Shown here piece after piece: positions 41,746-50,258 of a DNA stretch of 64,000 nucleotides. This DNA is from AG2 sp036493735 (lineage in GTDB: Bacteria; Gemmatimonadota; Gemmatimonadetes; Gemmatimonadales; Gemmatimonadaceae). Position numbers and translations under genes: made by a program. The notes under the pieces are model-generated. The model made no database searches. It was not told the DNA's origin and saw only the letters and a program-made list of their open reading frames with translations. Within the stretch, counting starts at the first letter, position 1. Every line of letters begins with the position of its first letter. Location: assembly GCA_036493735.1 (NCBI GenBank), contig DASXPH010000098.1:124001-188000 (forward strand), in the 5' to 3' direction.

Positions 41746-43854
41746 ATGGCCACACAGACGCGAGCCGAGCGCAAGAGCGCCGGCGGCCTCACGACCGAAC
41801 AGCTAGTTGGCGCGTATCGCACGATGCTCCTTTCGCGGCGGCTGGATGACAAAGAGATCCAGCTCAAGCGCCAGAATAAGATTTTCTTCCAGATCTCGGG
41901 CGCAGGCCACGAAGCCGTGATGACGGCGGCGGGCATGGTGTTCCGGGCAAGCTACGACTGGTTCTTCCTGTATTATCGCGATCGTGCGTTGTGTCTCCAG
42001 CTCGGCGAAACGCCGACGGAGATGCTGCTGTCCGCGGTTGGCGCGGCGAGCGATCCGAACTCCGGTGGCCGACAGATGCCGAGCCACTGGGGAAAGAAGG
42101 AGCTCAACATCGTTTCCGTCTCGTCACCGACAGGAACGCAATTCCTCCAGGCAGTGGGGTCGGCCGAAGCCACGCTCCGTGCGAAGCTGCTCGGTATCAC
42201 CGAGGGGTTCGAGAAGGACGAGGTGGTGCTCTGCACCACCGGCGATGGCACGACGAGCGAGGGCGAGTTCTGGGAGAGCGTGAACACGGCGTGTAACCTC
42301 AAGCTGCCCGTCGTCTACATCGTCGAGGACAACGGCTACGCCATTTCGGTCCCCGTCGAGATCAACACAGCGGGCGGATCGATTTCAAAGTTGCTAACGG
42401 GCTTTCCAGGCTTGCAGATCCAGCAGGTGGATGGCTGCGACCTAGTCGCGAGCTACGAGGCGCTCCGGAAGGCAGTCGATTATGCGCGCAAGCGGAAGGG
42501 GCCGGCGCTCGTCCACGCGAAGGTCATCCGGCCGTACTCGCATTCCCTCTCGGATGATGAGGTGCTCTATCGTCCACCCGAAGAGCGGCAGGCCGACGCT
42601 GATATCGATCCGCTGAACACGTTCCCGAAGTGGCTCGTGGCGGAAGGCCACGCGACCGAGGCGGACATTCAGCGTATTCAGCAGGAAGTCGACGCCGAGG
42701 TTCAGGCCGCGACCGACGTGTCGCTGGCGGCGCCACAGCCGGGGCCGGAGACGGTGTACGAGAACGTCTATTCGCCGGACGTCGATCCCACGAGCGAGCA
42801 GTTCGACACGGAAGACGATCCGCAGTTCTCCGGCAACGAGACAACGATGGTCGATTTGCTGAACGCGTGCATGAAGGACGAGATGCGCCGCGATCCGCGA
42901 ATTCTCGTTTTCGGCGAGGACGTCGCCGACGTATCGCGCGAAGAGAACATGCCGAAGGTGAAGGGGAAAGGCGGCGTGTTCAAAGTCACATGGGGATTAC
43001 AGAAGGAGTTCGGCGGGGCACGGGTATACAACTCGCCGCTCGCCGAAGCGAACATCATCGGACGCGCGATCGGACTGGCACTGCGCGGCTTCAAGCCGGT
43101 GGTCGAGATTCAATTCTTCGATTACATCTGGCCGGCGTACATGCAGCTCCGCAACGAGCTGTCGACGATGCGCTGGCGCTCGAACGGCGCGTTCAGCGCG
43201 CCGGTGGTCGTGCGTGTGACTTACGGCGGATACATTCGGGGCGCGATCTACCACTCGCAAACCGGGGCTTCCCTATTCACTCATTGCCCGGGTCTCCGCG
43301 TGGTCTGCCCGGCGACGGCGCTCGACGCGAATGGGCTGCTACGAACGGCGATTCGCGGTGACGATCCGGTGATCTTCCTCGAGCACAAGCATCTCTATCG
43401 CCAGACATACAACAAGGCGGCGTATCCGGGCCCGAATTTCATGATTCCGTTCGGCAAGGCCAAGGTGGTGCGCCAAGGGACAGACGCAACGATTGTGACT
43501 TACGGCGCCACCGTGCAGCGCGCCTTTGCTGCGGCTAACCAGCTCGCCGAGAGTGGTGTGAGCGCCGAAGTCATCGATCTGCGCTCGTTATCTCCGTGGG
43601 ATCAGGAGCGGGTGTACGAGTCGGTGAAGCGGACGAACCGCGCGCTCGTGCTGTACGAGGACTCGATCTCCTGGGGCTACGGCGCCGAGATCGCGGCCCG
43701 CATCGCCGACGATTGCTTCGCGTGGCTGGACGCCCCAGTGAAGCGTCTCGCGTCCGCCGACACGTACGTTGGCTACGCGCCGCAGCTGGAGGACGCGACT
43801 CTGCCGCAAGTGGAAGGCATCAAGCGCGCGGTCGAGGATCTGGTGAAGTTCTAG
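41746..43854 (+). CDS. fused alpha-ketoacid dehydrogenase E1 (alpha + beta) component
   Basis: A 702-residue protein joining both E1 subunits. The N-terminal alpha part has the thiamine diphosphate motif starting GDGTTSEGEFWESVN (about 166) and ending EDN, plus the RDRALCLQLGETPTEML region. The C-terminal beta part starts near residue 365 (MVDLLNACMKDEMRRDP), with VFGEDVADVSREEN, YNSPLAEANIIGRAIGLALRG and a closing transketolase C-domain (LVLYEDSISWGYGAEIAARI). It is most like 2-oxoisovalerate/pyruvate dehydrogenase E1. No E2 or E3 gene is adjacent. ATG 41746 was chosen as the first Met before conserved sequence. Confidence 0.93.
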   Translation: MATQTRAERKSAGGLTTEQLVGAYRTMLLSRRLDDKEIQLKRQNKIFFQISGAGHEAVMTAAGMVFRASYDWFFLYYRDRALCLQLGETPTEMLLSAVGAASDPNSGGRQMPSHWGKKELNIVSVSSPTGTQFLQAVGSAEATLRAKLLGITEGFEKDEVVLCTTGDGTTSEGEFWESVNTACNLKLPVVYIVEDNGYAISVPVEINTAGGSISKLLTGFPGLQIQQVDGCDLVASYEALRKAVDYARKRKGPALVHAKVIRPYSHSLSDDEVLYRPPEERQADADIDPLNTFPKWLVAEGHATEADIQRIQQEVDAEVQAATDVSLAAPQPGPETVYENVYSPDVDPTSEQFDTEDDPQFSGNETTMVDLLNACMKDEMRRDPRILVFGEDVADVSREENMPKVKGKGGVFKVTWGLQKEFGGARVYNSPLAEANIIGRAIGLALRGFKPVVEIQFFDYIWPAYMQLRNELSTMRWRSNGAFSAPVVVRVTYGGYIRGAIYHSQTGASLFTHCPGLRVVCPATALDANGLLRTAIRGDDPVIFLEHKHLYRQTYNKAAYPGPNFMIPFGKAKVVRQGTDATIVTYGATVQRAFAAANQLAESGVSAEVIDLRSLSPWDQERVYESVKRTNRALVLYEDSISWGYGAEIAARIADDCFAWLDAPVKRLASADTYVGYAPQLEDATLPQVEGIKRAVEDLVKF

Positions 43855-43965
43855 TGGTGGTCGGCGATCGGTGGTCGGCGAGCACCAACGCGTGACTTGA
43901 TGCGCCAATACGCGTCGCTTGACAGTGCGGATGTTGCGGCGAATGTTGCTCGCCGCGGAGTTTCA

Positions 43966-43995
43966 GACGCCTCCGGCAGGAGGCGTCGTCATTTT
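43966..43995 (+). terminator. rho-independent terminator after the E1 dehydrogenase gene
   Basis: Nine-base-pair stem GACGCCTCC / GGAGGCGTC with a GGCA loop, then GTCATTTT. Its position rules out starts of the next gene before about 43996. The preceding 43855-43890 stretch holds GGTGGTCGGCG-type repeats. Confidence 0.8.
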
Positions 43996-44010
43996 CAGCC
44001 GTGTCGCCTC

Positions 44011-46143
44011 ATGCGTCCGTTCGTCCGCGCTGCTTCAGCGCTGCTGCTCGCAGTTGGCATCGCCGCCTGCTCGGAATCCCCCGCGGGTATTCATCGTGGC
44101 ACCGTGTCGCTCGCGTTCGCGCCGCAGTTCAGCGCCGCGGCAGCCACGATCTACAAGAGTCTGAGCGCGTTCGCGGTGACGATCGACAACGTGCACGTCG
44201 TCGTCAGGGCTGCTCCCACTGGCGACGTTGCTGGCGCCGTGCTGAAGGACACCACCGTTGCCTTTCCGGCCACCGCCGACCAGGTCACGATCGATATCGA
44301 GGTCGAGCTGCAGTCATCTCAGCAGAGCGTCGTCGCCACGGTCGACTTGCAACAGGGGACGACGGCCTATTTCGAGGGAACACAGCAGTTCGTCGCGAGC
44401 CAGGGGCAGACCACGACATCACCGCAGCCGGTGGTGCTGTCATACGTAGGCCCCGGCGCGAACGCCACGTCGCTCCTCATCACCCCGACCATCTCGTCAC
44501 AGCCGGTGACGATCGCTCCGTCGACTTCATTCACCTTCCAGGTCGAGGCTTTCAATCAAGCGCAGCAACAGGTCGCCGGCCTTCCCGTGAAGTGGCAGAT
44601 CACCGACCTAACGATTGCGTCGGTGAACGCGGACGGCACGGTGACGTCTACCGGCAAGGCAGGATCGACGACACTCACCGCCACGGCACTCAACGGCATC
44701 TCGGCGCAGGCGACCGTCGACGTCGAGCCAGTGACGCAGCTCGTCGTGCTTCGCGGCGACAATCAGACAGGTGTCGCTGGCGCGGCGCTGAGCGCGACAA
44801 TGACCGTGCAGGCGCTGGCGGCCAACACGCACGGCGTGTCGGGTGCGAGCATCAACTTCGGAACCGTCAACGGCCAGGGCAGCGTCTCGCCGGCGAGTGC
44901 GACCACCGATCTCGGCGGCCTCGCCGTGACGCGAATGACCCTCGGGTCATCGCTCGGGACGTATGTCTTCACGGCCAGTCTCGCCGGAACCCCTTCGATC
45001 GTGACGCGCGTGTCGGCAACTGCGACAGCCTCTGCCGCCGCCGCGTTGAGCATCCTGTCCGGAAACAACCTGTCGGACACGGTGCGCTCGACGCTGGCGC
45101 AGCCGCTACGCGTGAAGGTGACGGATGCATTCGGCAATGCGGTGTCCAAGCAGATAGTGAATTTCCAGGTCACGGCCGGACGCGCGTCTCTGGTGGCCGC
45201 GGTAGGCACGGCGCCGCAGACGCTCATTCAGACGGCGACCGACACGAATGGCATCGCGCAGGTGTCGCTCGTGGCGGACACGTTGGCGGGGCCGATTGTC
45301 GTAACGGCGTCGCTGCCGCAAACGACCGTGCCTGCCGTCGCCTTCGCCGCGACGGTGAAAGCGGGACAGCCAGCGCTTCTCACCATGCTGCAGCAACCCT
45401 CGGCGACGGCGCAGGCGACCATCACGTTAGGCGTTCAACCGAAGGTGCAGGTCGCGGATCAATTCGGCAATCCTGTCGCTGTTTCGGGACTTCTCATCGA
45501 CGTGAATCCGGTGTTCGATTGTGCGCTGCGCGCGTGTGGACGCATCGTACCATCGAGCAAAGGCCGCCCATCGCTCAATCGTACTGCGGCGCCGTCGACA
45601 TCGCGCATACCCGTCCCGACGGCGATATCGCGCACTCAGTCCATCAGTGACACGTTCCCCCAGGGGATTGGCGGAAAGACGGAAGCGCAGACTGACGTCA
45701 ACGGCGTGGCGACGTTCACCAATCTCTCATTGAATCTGTCGACCGGCCCGTGGCAGCTACAGTTCGTGGACACGACGTCGGCAGTGACGCTCTCGCCGGC
45801 GGTGTCGAACGACGTTCAGCTCTCGCCCGGCCCCGCCGCTTCCATCATCGCCTGGGGCGTGGCCGACACCACGTTTCTGCAGCTCACCGGCGACTCGTTG
45901 ACCCCCTCCGTGCGCATCATCGACAAGGTGGGAAACGGCGTGCCTAACGTCTCCGTGAACTTCGTTCGCCTCGACAGTTTCAGCGTGTTCACCAACGTCA
46001 GCACGCAAACCGACGCGGACGGTATCGCGACGGCGGGATTGTGGCTCCTCCCGGTCGGCGTCCCGGGGCCCTTTCAAATTCAGGCCATCCCCGGCGGGCC
46101 GTCGCTCGAGAACGCTCCGCTCACGCTCACGGCTGTGCCTTGA
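44011..46143 (+). CDS. lipoprotein with several Ig-like (Big_1/Big_2) domains
   Basis: A 710-residue protein with a lipoprotein signal (AVGIAACSES, lipobox Ile-Ala-Ala-Cys). After a beta-rich N-terminal domain, residues about 150-700 are repeated immunoglobulin-like modules. One Big_2-type repeat reads WQITDLTIASVNADGTVTSTG. Several Big_1-like repeats have Phe-Gly-Asn and Asn-Gly-Ile-Ala/Thr turns (VTDAFGNAVSKQIVNF, ATDTNGIAQVSLVAD). Such proteins are surface-attached adhesins or stalks; the ligand is unknown. ATG 44011 lies after the upstream terminator. Confidence 0.82.
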   Translation: MRPFVRAASALLLAVGIAACSESPAGIHRGTVSLAFAPQFSAAAATIYKSLSAFAVTIDNVHVVVRAAPTGDVAGAVLKDTTVAFPATADQVTIDIEVELQSSQQSVVATVDLQQGTTAYFEGTQQFVASQGQTTTSPQPVVLSYVGPGANATSLLITPTISSQPVTIAPSTSFTFQVEAFNQAQQQVAGLPVKWQITDLTIASVNADGTVTSTGKAGSTTLTATALNGISAQATVDVEPVTQLVVLRGDNQTGVAGAALSATMTVQALAANTHGVSGASINFGTVNGQGSVSPASATTDLGGLAVTRMTLGSSLGTYVFTASLAGTPSIVTRVSATATASAAAALSILSGNNLSDTVRSTLAQPLRVKVTDAFGNAVSKQIVNFQVTAGRASLVAAVGTAPQTLIQTATDTNGIAQVSLVADTLAGPIVVTASLPQTTVPAVAFAATVKAGQPALLTMLQQPSATAQATITLGVQPKVQVADQFGNPVAVSGLLIDVNPVFDCALRACGRIVPSSKGRPSLNRTAAPSTSRIPVPTAISRTQSISDTFPQGIGGKTEAQTDVNGVATFTNLSLNLSTGPWQLQFVDTTSAVTLSPAVSNDVQLSPGPAASIIAWGVADTTFLQLTGDSLTPSVRIIDKVGNGVPNVSVNFVRLDSFSVFTNVSTQTDADGIATAGLWLLPVGVPGPFQIQAIPGGPSLENAPLTLTAVP

Positions 46144-46189
46144 AGCCGCGCGTCCAAAGCGAGGCTCATAGTAGGTAAGGGTAACAATT

Positions 46190-47908
46190 CTAGCGCGACG
46201 ACAAATTGGCCTCGGCGCGCTCGAAGGTTGGCTTTCCGCCGACGACAGTCATGACGATCTTCGTATCACGAATCGTCTCGGGAGCGATCTTTGTCAGATC
46301 GCGATCGAGGATGACGAAGTCGGCGAGCATGCCCGGCGCGAGGGCGCCTTTCTCCCTTTCGGCAAATTCCGCGTAGGCTGCGCCCTGCGTGTACGCCCGC
46401 AGGGCGTCGTCCACTGAAATCTTCTGCTCTGGAATCCAGCCACCTGGATTCTTGTCGTCGAGCGTGCGACGAGTGACCGCGGCGTAGATGCCCTCGATGG
46501 GCGTCGCCGGCGCGACGAACCAATCGCTGCCGAACGCGAGCCGTGCGTGCGCGTCGAGCAACGATCGGAAGGCGTAGGTCGTCTTCGCCCGCTCGTGGCC
46601 GATAACCTTTTCCGCCCACCGGCCATCATCGATCGCGTGATACGGCTGCATGCTGGCCGTCACGCCTAACGCGGCAACGCGCGGAATGTCGGCGGGCGCG
46701 ATGTGCTGCAGATGCTCGATGCGAAACCGGCGATCGCGAGGCCCATCCTCGCGCTCCACTCGCTGGTAGATATCGAGCTGGGTGCGAATGGCCCTGTCGC
46801 CGATGGCGTGGACGATGACCTGGAGTCCGGCTTTGTCCGCCCCCGACGTCCACTCGTAGAGGTGCTCGGGAGTGTTGACGAAGAGGCCGGTATCGTTAGG
46901 TGCGTCGGTAAACGGCTGGAGCATCGCCGCGGTGTGTGAGCCGAGTGAGCCGTCGACGAAGCCCTTCAGGCCGCCAATGTGCAACCACGCGTCGCCGCGG
47001 CCCCGCGCGCTAACGGTGTCGGCCAGCTGTTGCCACTGCGCGAGCGGAACAACGGCGTAAATTCGGGTCTTCATGCGGCCAGCTTTGTGTGCGCGCTCGA
47101 ATGCCGCGAGATCGTCGAACGTCCCCATGTTGTGAACCGAGGTCACACCATTGCCGGCGAGATAAGCGAACGCGGCGTCAACCGCGCGATCGGCGACTTC
47201 GGGCGATGGCTCGGCGACGGCTCGGTCGATGAGCGATTGTGCGTTGTCCTTCAGAATACCCGTCGGGGCACCGTCCGCGCCGCGCACGATCGTGCCGCCA
47301 GCGATGTCCGAGGTGCTCGCGTCCACCCGGGCAGCGCGCAGAGCGGCACTGTTCGCGAGGCCCATGTGCCCGTCGAGGCGGTTGATCCAGACGGGATTGT
47401 TAGGCGTGACGGAATCGATCCAATCACGGCGAGGCAGCTCGCCGCCCCACTGCTCGTGATCCCAGTTTCCTTCCGTGATCCACGTGCCTGCGGGCACGGT
47501 CGCCGCGTACGCCTTGATGCGCCGGATGAACTCGGCTGGCGTCTTCGCGTCGCGCAGTTGGACGGAGGAGAGGCCGAAGCCGCCCGAGATGAAGTGCACG
47601 TGCGAATCGATGAAGCCGGGGACGACCATCATGCCCTTCGCATCGACGACCCGCGTGCTCGACGAGGCAAGCTTCTTTACGGCGGCGCTGGTGCCGATGA
47701 GCGTGATTCGTTCGCCGCTGACGGCAATCGCGTCGGCCCAAGGACGCTTGGCGACCCCCGTCCACACACGAGCGTTGACGACGGCGAGAGTGGGTGCTGC
47801 GCTCGTCGGCGCGGACGCCGAGGAGCGATTCGTGCTTTGACCGTGCATGACGCTCGCAGGGAGAAGTGCCGCAATCGCGGCGCGGTAGAAGATCGAGAAA
47901 ACGGACAT
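46190..47908 (-). CDS. exported amidohydrolase (YtcJ/metal-dependent amidohydrolase family)
   Basis: A 572-residue amidohydrolase-superfamily protein with a signal peptide (ALLPASVMHGQS). The metal-binding first strand is PGFIDSHVHFISGG (His-x-His). Later come GSLGSHTAAML, the HAIGDRAIRT His, IEHLQHIAP and the FGSDWFVAP Asp, all typical of the YtcJ branch. The substrate is unknown; relatives attack amide or ester bonds in N-substituted compounds. It is transcribed away from the riboswitch that controls the divergent TerC gene. Two octamer-type words lie inside (46664, 46894). Confidence 0.9.
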   Translation of the reverse strand: MSVFSIFYRAAIAALLPASVMHGQSTNRSSASAPTSAAPTLAVVNARVWTGVAKRPWADAIAVSGERITLIGTSAAVKKLASSSTRVVDAKGMMVVPGFIDSHVHFISGGFGLSSVQLRDAKTPAEFIRRIKAYAATVPAGTWITEGNWDHEQWGGELPRRDWIDSVTPNNPVWINRLDGHMGLANSAALRAARVDASTSDIAGGTIVRGADGAPTGILKDNAQSLIDRAVAEPSPEVADRAVDAAFAYLAGNGVTSVHNMGTFDDLAAFERAHKAGRMKTRIYAVVPLAQWQQLADTVSARGRGDAWLHIGGLKGFVDGSLGSHTAAMLQPFTDAPNDTGLFVNTPEHLYEWTSGADKAGLQVIVHAIGDRAIRTQLDIYQRVEREDGPRDRRFRIEHLQHIAPADIPRVAALGVTASMQPYHAIDDGRWAEKVIGHERAKTTYAFRSLLDAHARLAFGSDWFVAPATPIEGIYAAVTRRTLDDKNPGGWIPEQKISVDDALRAYTQGAAYAEFAEREKGALAPGMLADFVILDRDLTKIAPETIRDTKIVMTVVGGKPTFERAEANLSSR

Positions 47909-48035
47909 GATGGCTTCGGCGGGAGATGAGGCGGTCAGGGAGGCGGGCGCAGAGGACCGCGGGCTCAAGACTGACCTTGCTCCGTCGACAATGGAAGAGG
48001 GTGCGCTTGACCAACGAGCGGCAAGGTTGCACCAT

Positions 48036-48140
48036 TCGTCAGAGTGGGGAGTAGCCGCCGGCGCAGTGATGCCGGATCGGCCGATCGTCAAGACGGAGCG
48101 CATAACGCTCCCGGTCGGCGGAGCGGCGCGTGCGAGCGCG
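48036..48140 (+). promoter_or_regulatory. yybP-ykoY riboswitch (Mn2+-sensing) upstream of terC-family gene
   Basis: The conserved pieces appear in the right order: GGGGAGTAGC at 48046-48055, an intervening variable hairpin, then TCAAGACGGAGCG and CCGGTCGGCGG at 48111-48121. This is the yybP-ykoY signature, a family known to sense Mn2+ and to control TerC-type exporters. A terminator and terC follow, so Mn2+ binding should permit readthrough. Ends are approximate. Confidence 0.85.
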
Positions 48141-48146
48141 CTACAG

Positions 48147-48199
48147 GCGAGACCACTACGGCACCATGGGGTGTCGTAGTGGTCTCGCTTTTCTTTTTT
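48147..48199 (+). terminator. riboswitch expression-platform terminator
   Basis: A 19-base-pair stem (48147-48165 with 48170-48188, one G-T pair) and ATGG loop, followed by TTTTCTTTTTT. It sits between the riboswitch and terC and can stop transcription when the aptamer is unoccupied. Confidence 0.92.
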
Positions 48200-48219
48200 C
48201 GGCAGTTCGGGGTCGAAGC

Positions 48220-49212
48220 ATGATCGGCATCGCGACGAACATGTGGTTCTGGGTGATCTTCATCGCCTTCGTGCTGGCGATGTTGGCGCTCGACCTCGGC
48301 GTGTTCCATCGCAAGATGCACATCATCCACCCGAAGGAAGCGTCGGCGTGGGTGGCTGTGTGGGTGGCACTCGCGCTCCTGTTCGCGGGTGGACTGTTCC
48401 TCGTCTATGGGCACCACGTCGCGTTGCGATTTCTCACCGGATACGTGATCGAAGAGTCGTTGAGCATCGACAACATCTTCGTAATGGTGCTGATCTTCGA
48501 GTACTTCAGGGTCCCGCCGATCTGTCAGCATCGCGTGCTCTTCTACGGGATTCTCGGCGCACTCGTTATGCGGGGACTCTTCATCGGGCTCGGCACGGTG
48601 CTGCTCGCGCGTTTTCACTGGGTGATCTACGTATTCGGCGCGATGCTCATCGTCACGGCCATCCGCATGGCGCTGAAGCAGGACGAGGAGTTCGAGGGTG
48701 AGCGGAACCCCGTCGTGCGAATGGCGAGACGCCTGCTGCCACTCACCGACGAATTTCATGGGAAGCACTTCTTCGTGCTGGAGCAGGGCCGCAAGGTCGC
48801 AACACCACTCTTCCTCGTGCTGGTGTTGGTGGAGGTGACGGACCTGGTCTTCGCGATCGACTCGATCCCCGCCATCTTCGGCGTCACGCGGGATCCATTC
48901 ATCGTCTTCACGTCGAACATCTTCGCGATTCTGGGCCTGCGATCGATGTACTTCCTTCTCGCCGCGGTCGTGGACCGCTTCTACCTGCTCAAGTACGGGA
49001 TCGCGATCATTCTTGCATTCGTCGGCGTGAAGATGATCGGCGAGCCGTGGTTCCACATCGAGATCTTCGTGTCGCTCGCCGTGATTCTCGGCGTTCTCGG
49101 GGCATCGATCGGGGCGAGTCTGATCTGGCCGCAACGACACGACACCGCCGGCAATCAGCAGGCGGCGCGAGAAAGGACGGGCTCGATGTTCGGTTCGCAG
49201 CCGCGGCGCTAG
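48220..49212 (+). CDS. TerC family integral membrane protein, probable manganese exporter
   Basis: A 330-residue protein with about nine transmembrane helices. The two TerC metal-site motifs are SIDNIFVMV in helix 3 and VFAIDSIPA in a later helix, each with the conserved Asp. Family members Alx and YkoY export Mn2+, and the yybP-ykoY riboswitch directly upstream supports the same role here. ATG 48220 is the first start after the terminator, and GGGGTCGAA precedes it. The C-terminus ends with a short polar tail. Expected regulation is induction by excess Mn2+. Confidence 0.93.
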   Translation: MIGIATNMWFWVIFIAFVLAMLALDLGVFHRKMHIIHPKEASAWVAVWVALALLFAGGLFLVYGHHVALRFLTGYVIEESLSIDNIFVMVLIFEYFRVPPICQHRVLFYGILGALVMRGLFIGLGTVLLARFHWVIYVFGAMLIVTAIRMALKQDEEFEGERNPVVRMARRLLPLTDEFHGKHFFVLEQGRKVATPLFLVLVLVEVTDLVFAIDSIPAIFGVTRDPFIVFTSNIFAILGLRSMYFLLAAVVDRFYLLKYGIAIILAFVGVKMIGEPWFHIEIFVSLAVILGVLGASIGASLIWPQRHDTAGNQQAARERTGSMFGSQPRR

Positions 49213-49234
49213 AGCGCCGCAGCAACAGGACAGG

Positions 49235-49555
49235 CTAGCGGCGTTCCATGCCTTCGCGAATATCGAGCAGGATCTCGAAGTAGAGTTGCTCGCGACGATA
49301 GGCGAAATCGAGTGCCGCCATCTGTGACTGATCACCAGTGGCTTTCGCACGCTCGAACGCCTCACGGTACATCTCGTCCAGGTTGCCGAGGATTCGCTCA
49401 CGGGAGCGGGACATACGGATCTTCTCGAGGGCGTTGAGGGTCAAACGAGGGAGCGCATCGCCGGGCGGTTCGCGATCGTCAGCATCCAACCCCTCGAGCA
49501 GATAGCGCCGAGCCGCGTCGATCATGTTGCGGCGAGAGGGCAAGGGATTGTCCAT
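49235..49555 (-). CDS. small conserved protein of unknown function
   Basis: A 106-residue helical, charged protein (LTLNALEKIRMSRSRERIL, then a long Glu/Arg-rich helix with AALDFAYRREQLYFEIL). No signal, membrane segment or known motif. Start ATG 49555 shares the CATG palindrome with the start of the divergent HNH gene; an internal ATG at 49525 would remove that overlap. No strong ribosome binding site helps to decide. Confidence 0.6.
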   Translation of the reverse strand: MDNPLPSRRNMIDAARRYLLEGLDADDREPPGDALPRLTLNALEKIRMSRSRERILGNLDEMYREAFERAKATGDQSQMAALDFAYRREQLYFEILLDIREGMERR

Positions 49556-49850
49556 GAAACGACAACGAATATTCGAACGTGACGCGTATCGATGCGTGTA
49601 TTGTGGTCAGCAATTCCCGCCGGAGGAGCTCACCGTCGATCACGTAGAGCCACGAGTGCGGGGTGGCGACCGGTCGGACGGCAACTTAGTGACGGCGTGT
49701 AGAGCGTGCAACACGCTCAAAGGTCATCGCCGGCTAGGTGACTTTTTGCTCGCCGAGAAGGTCGCGCGCACCAATTTCTTTCGCTACGCGGTGCACGTAT
49801 GGCCTCGCATTTTGCGTATGCTGCAACAGGAGCTCGAATCGGGGGGCTAG
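49554..49850 (+). CDS. HNH endonuclease family protein
   Basis: A 98-residue compact HNH protein. KRQRIFERDAYRCVYCGQ gives the first zinc Cys pair, LTVDHVEPRVRGG the catalytic His, and NLVTACRACNTLKGHR the Asn and second Cys pair. It is a close relative in design of the larger HNH protein at 40230. A start at ATG 49554 follows AAGGGA with good spacing. Role unknown. A conserved WPRIL near the C-terminus may form a DNA-contact helix. Confidence 0.88.
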   Translation: MKRQRIFERDAYRCVYCGQQFPPEELTVDHVEPRVRGGDRSDGNLVTACRACNTLKGHRRLGDFLLAEKVARTNFFRYAVHVWPRILRMLQQELESGG

Positions 49851-49878
49851 GCCACGGGTCACGACGGTTTTGTATTCG

Positions 49879-50214
49879 CTACTGCTCACGGAGCCGATAG
49901 AACACCGCCTCCTCGACAACTTTTCCATCACGCAGATGCTCGACGACGATGCGCTCGAGCAGTTCGGGCGTGACGGCGCCGTACCATACACCCTCTGGAT
50001 AGACCACCACGATCGGTCCACCAGCGCACACGCCGAGACAGGGCGTCTCGCCGCGCTTCACGCGATTCGGGCCAAAGAGGAGGTTCTCGCGCTGTAACAG
50101 CGCGGGCAGTTGGGCGTACAGTTCGCGTCCACGTCGATCGGGCGAGCAGAATCCGCCCACGCAAACCAACACATGTCGCGAATACGGCTCCAGAAAGGGC
50201 TCGTCGAACTTCAT
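49879..50214 (-). CDS. (2Fe-2S) thioredoxin-like ferredoxin
   Basis: A 111-residue protein. VLVCVGGFCS and PCLGVCAGGPIVVVYP provide four cysteines in the Cys-x4-Cys ... Cys-x3-Cys arrangement of thioredoxin-like [2Fe-2S] ferredoxins (NuoE/HoxE-like fold, Shethna type). It may carry electrons or sense redox state; no partner enzyme is adjacent. ATG 50214 starts just before the fold; an upstream start would add 19 residues with no homology features. It converges with the HNH gene. Confidence 0.85.
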   Translation of the reverse strand: MKFDEPFLEPYSRHVLVCVGGFCSPDRRGRELYAQLPALLQRENLLFGPNRVKRGETPCLGVCAGGPIVVVYPEGVWYGAVTPELLERIVVEHLRDGKVVEEAVFYRLREQ

Positions 50215-50258
50215 TGCTCGGATAGCGCGTTCGTTGGGTCCGGTATCAATTTGTTCGG

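Noticed and set aside
44011..46143. Repeats in the Ig-like gene as a CRISPR array or tandem DNA repeat
   Set aside because: The repetition is at the protein-fold level; DNA copies are diverged and not regularly spaced.
14447..47406. One-base variants of the octamer (for example AGTTAGGC at 14447, GGTTAGGC at 5940 and 22230, TGTTAGGC near 47399)
   Set aside because: Not counted as copies; some may be decayed or chance words.
48088..49401. Long His/Glu/Asp-rich antisense frame over terC
   Set aside because: Composition is the complement of a membrane protein gene; the riboswitch and TerC motifs fix the plus strand.
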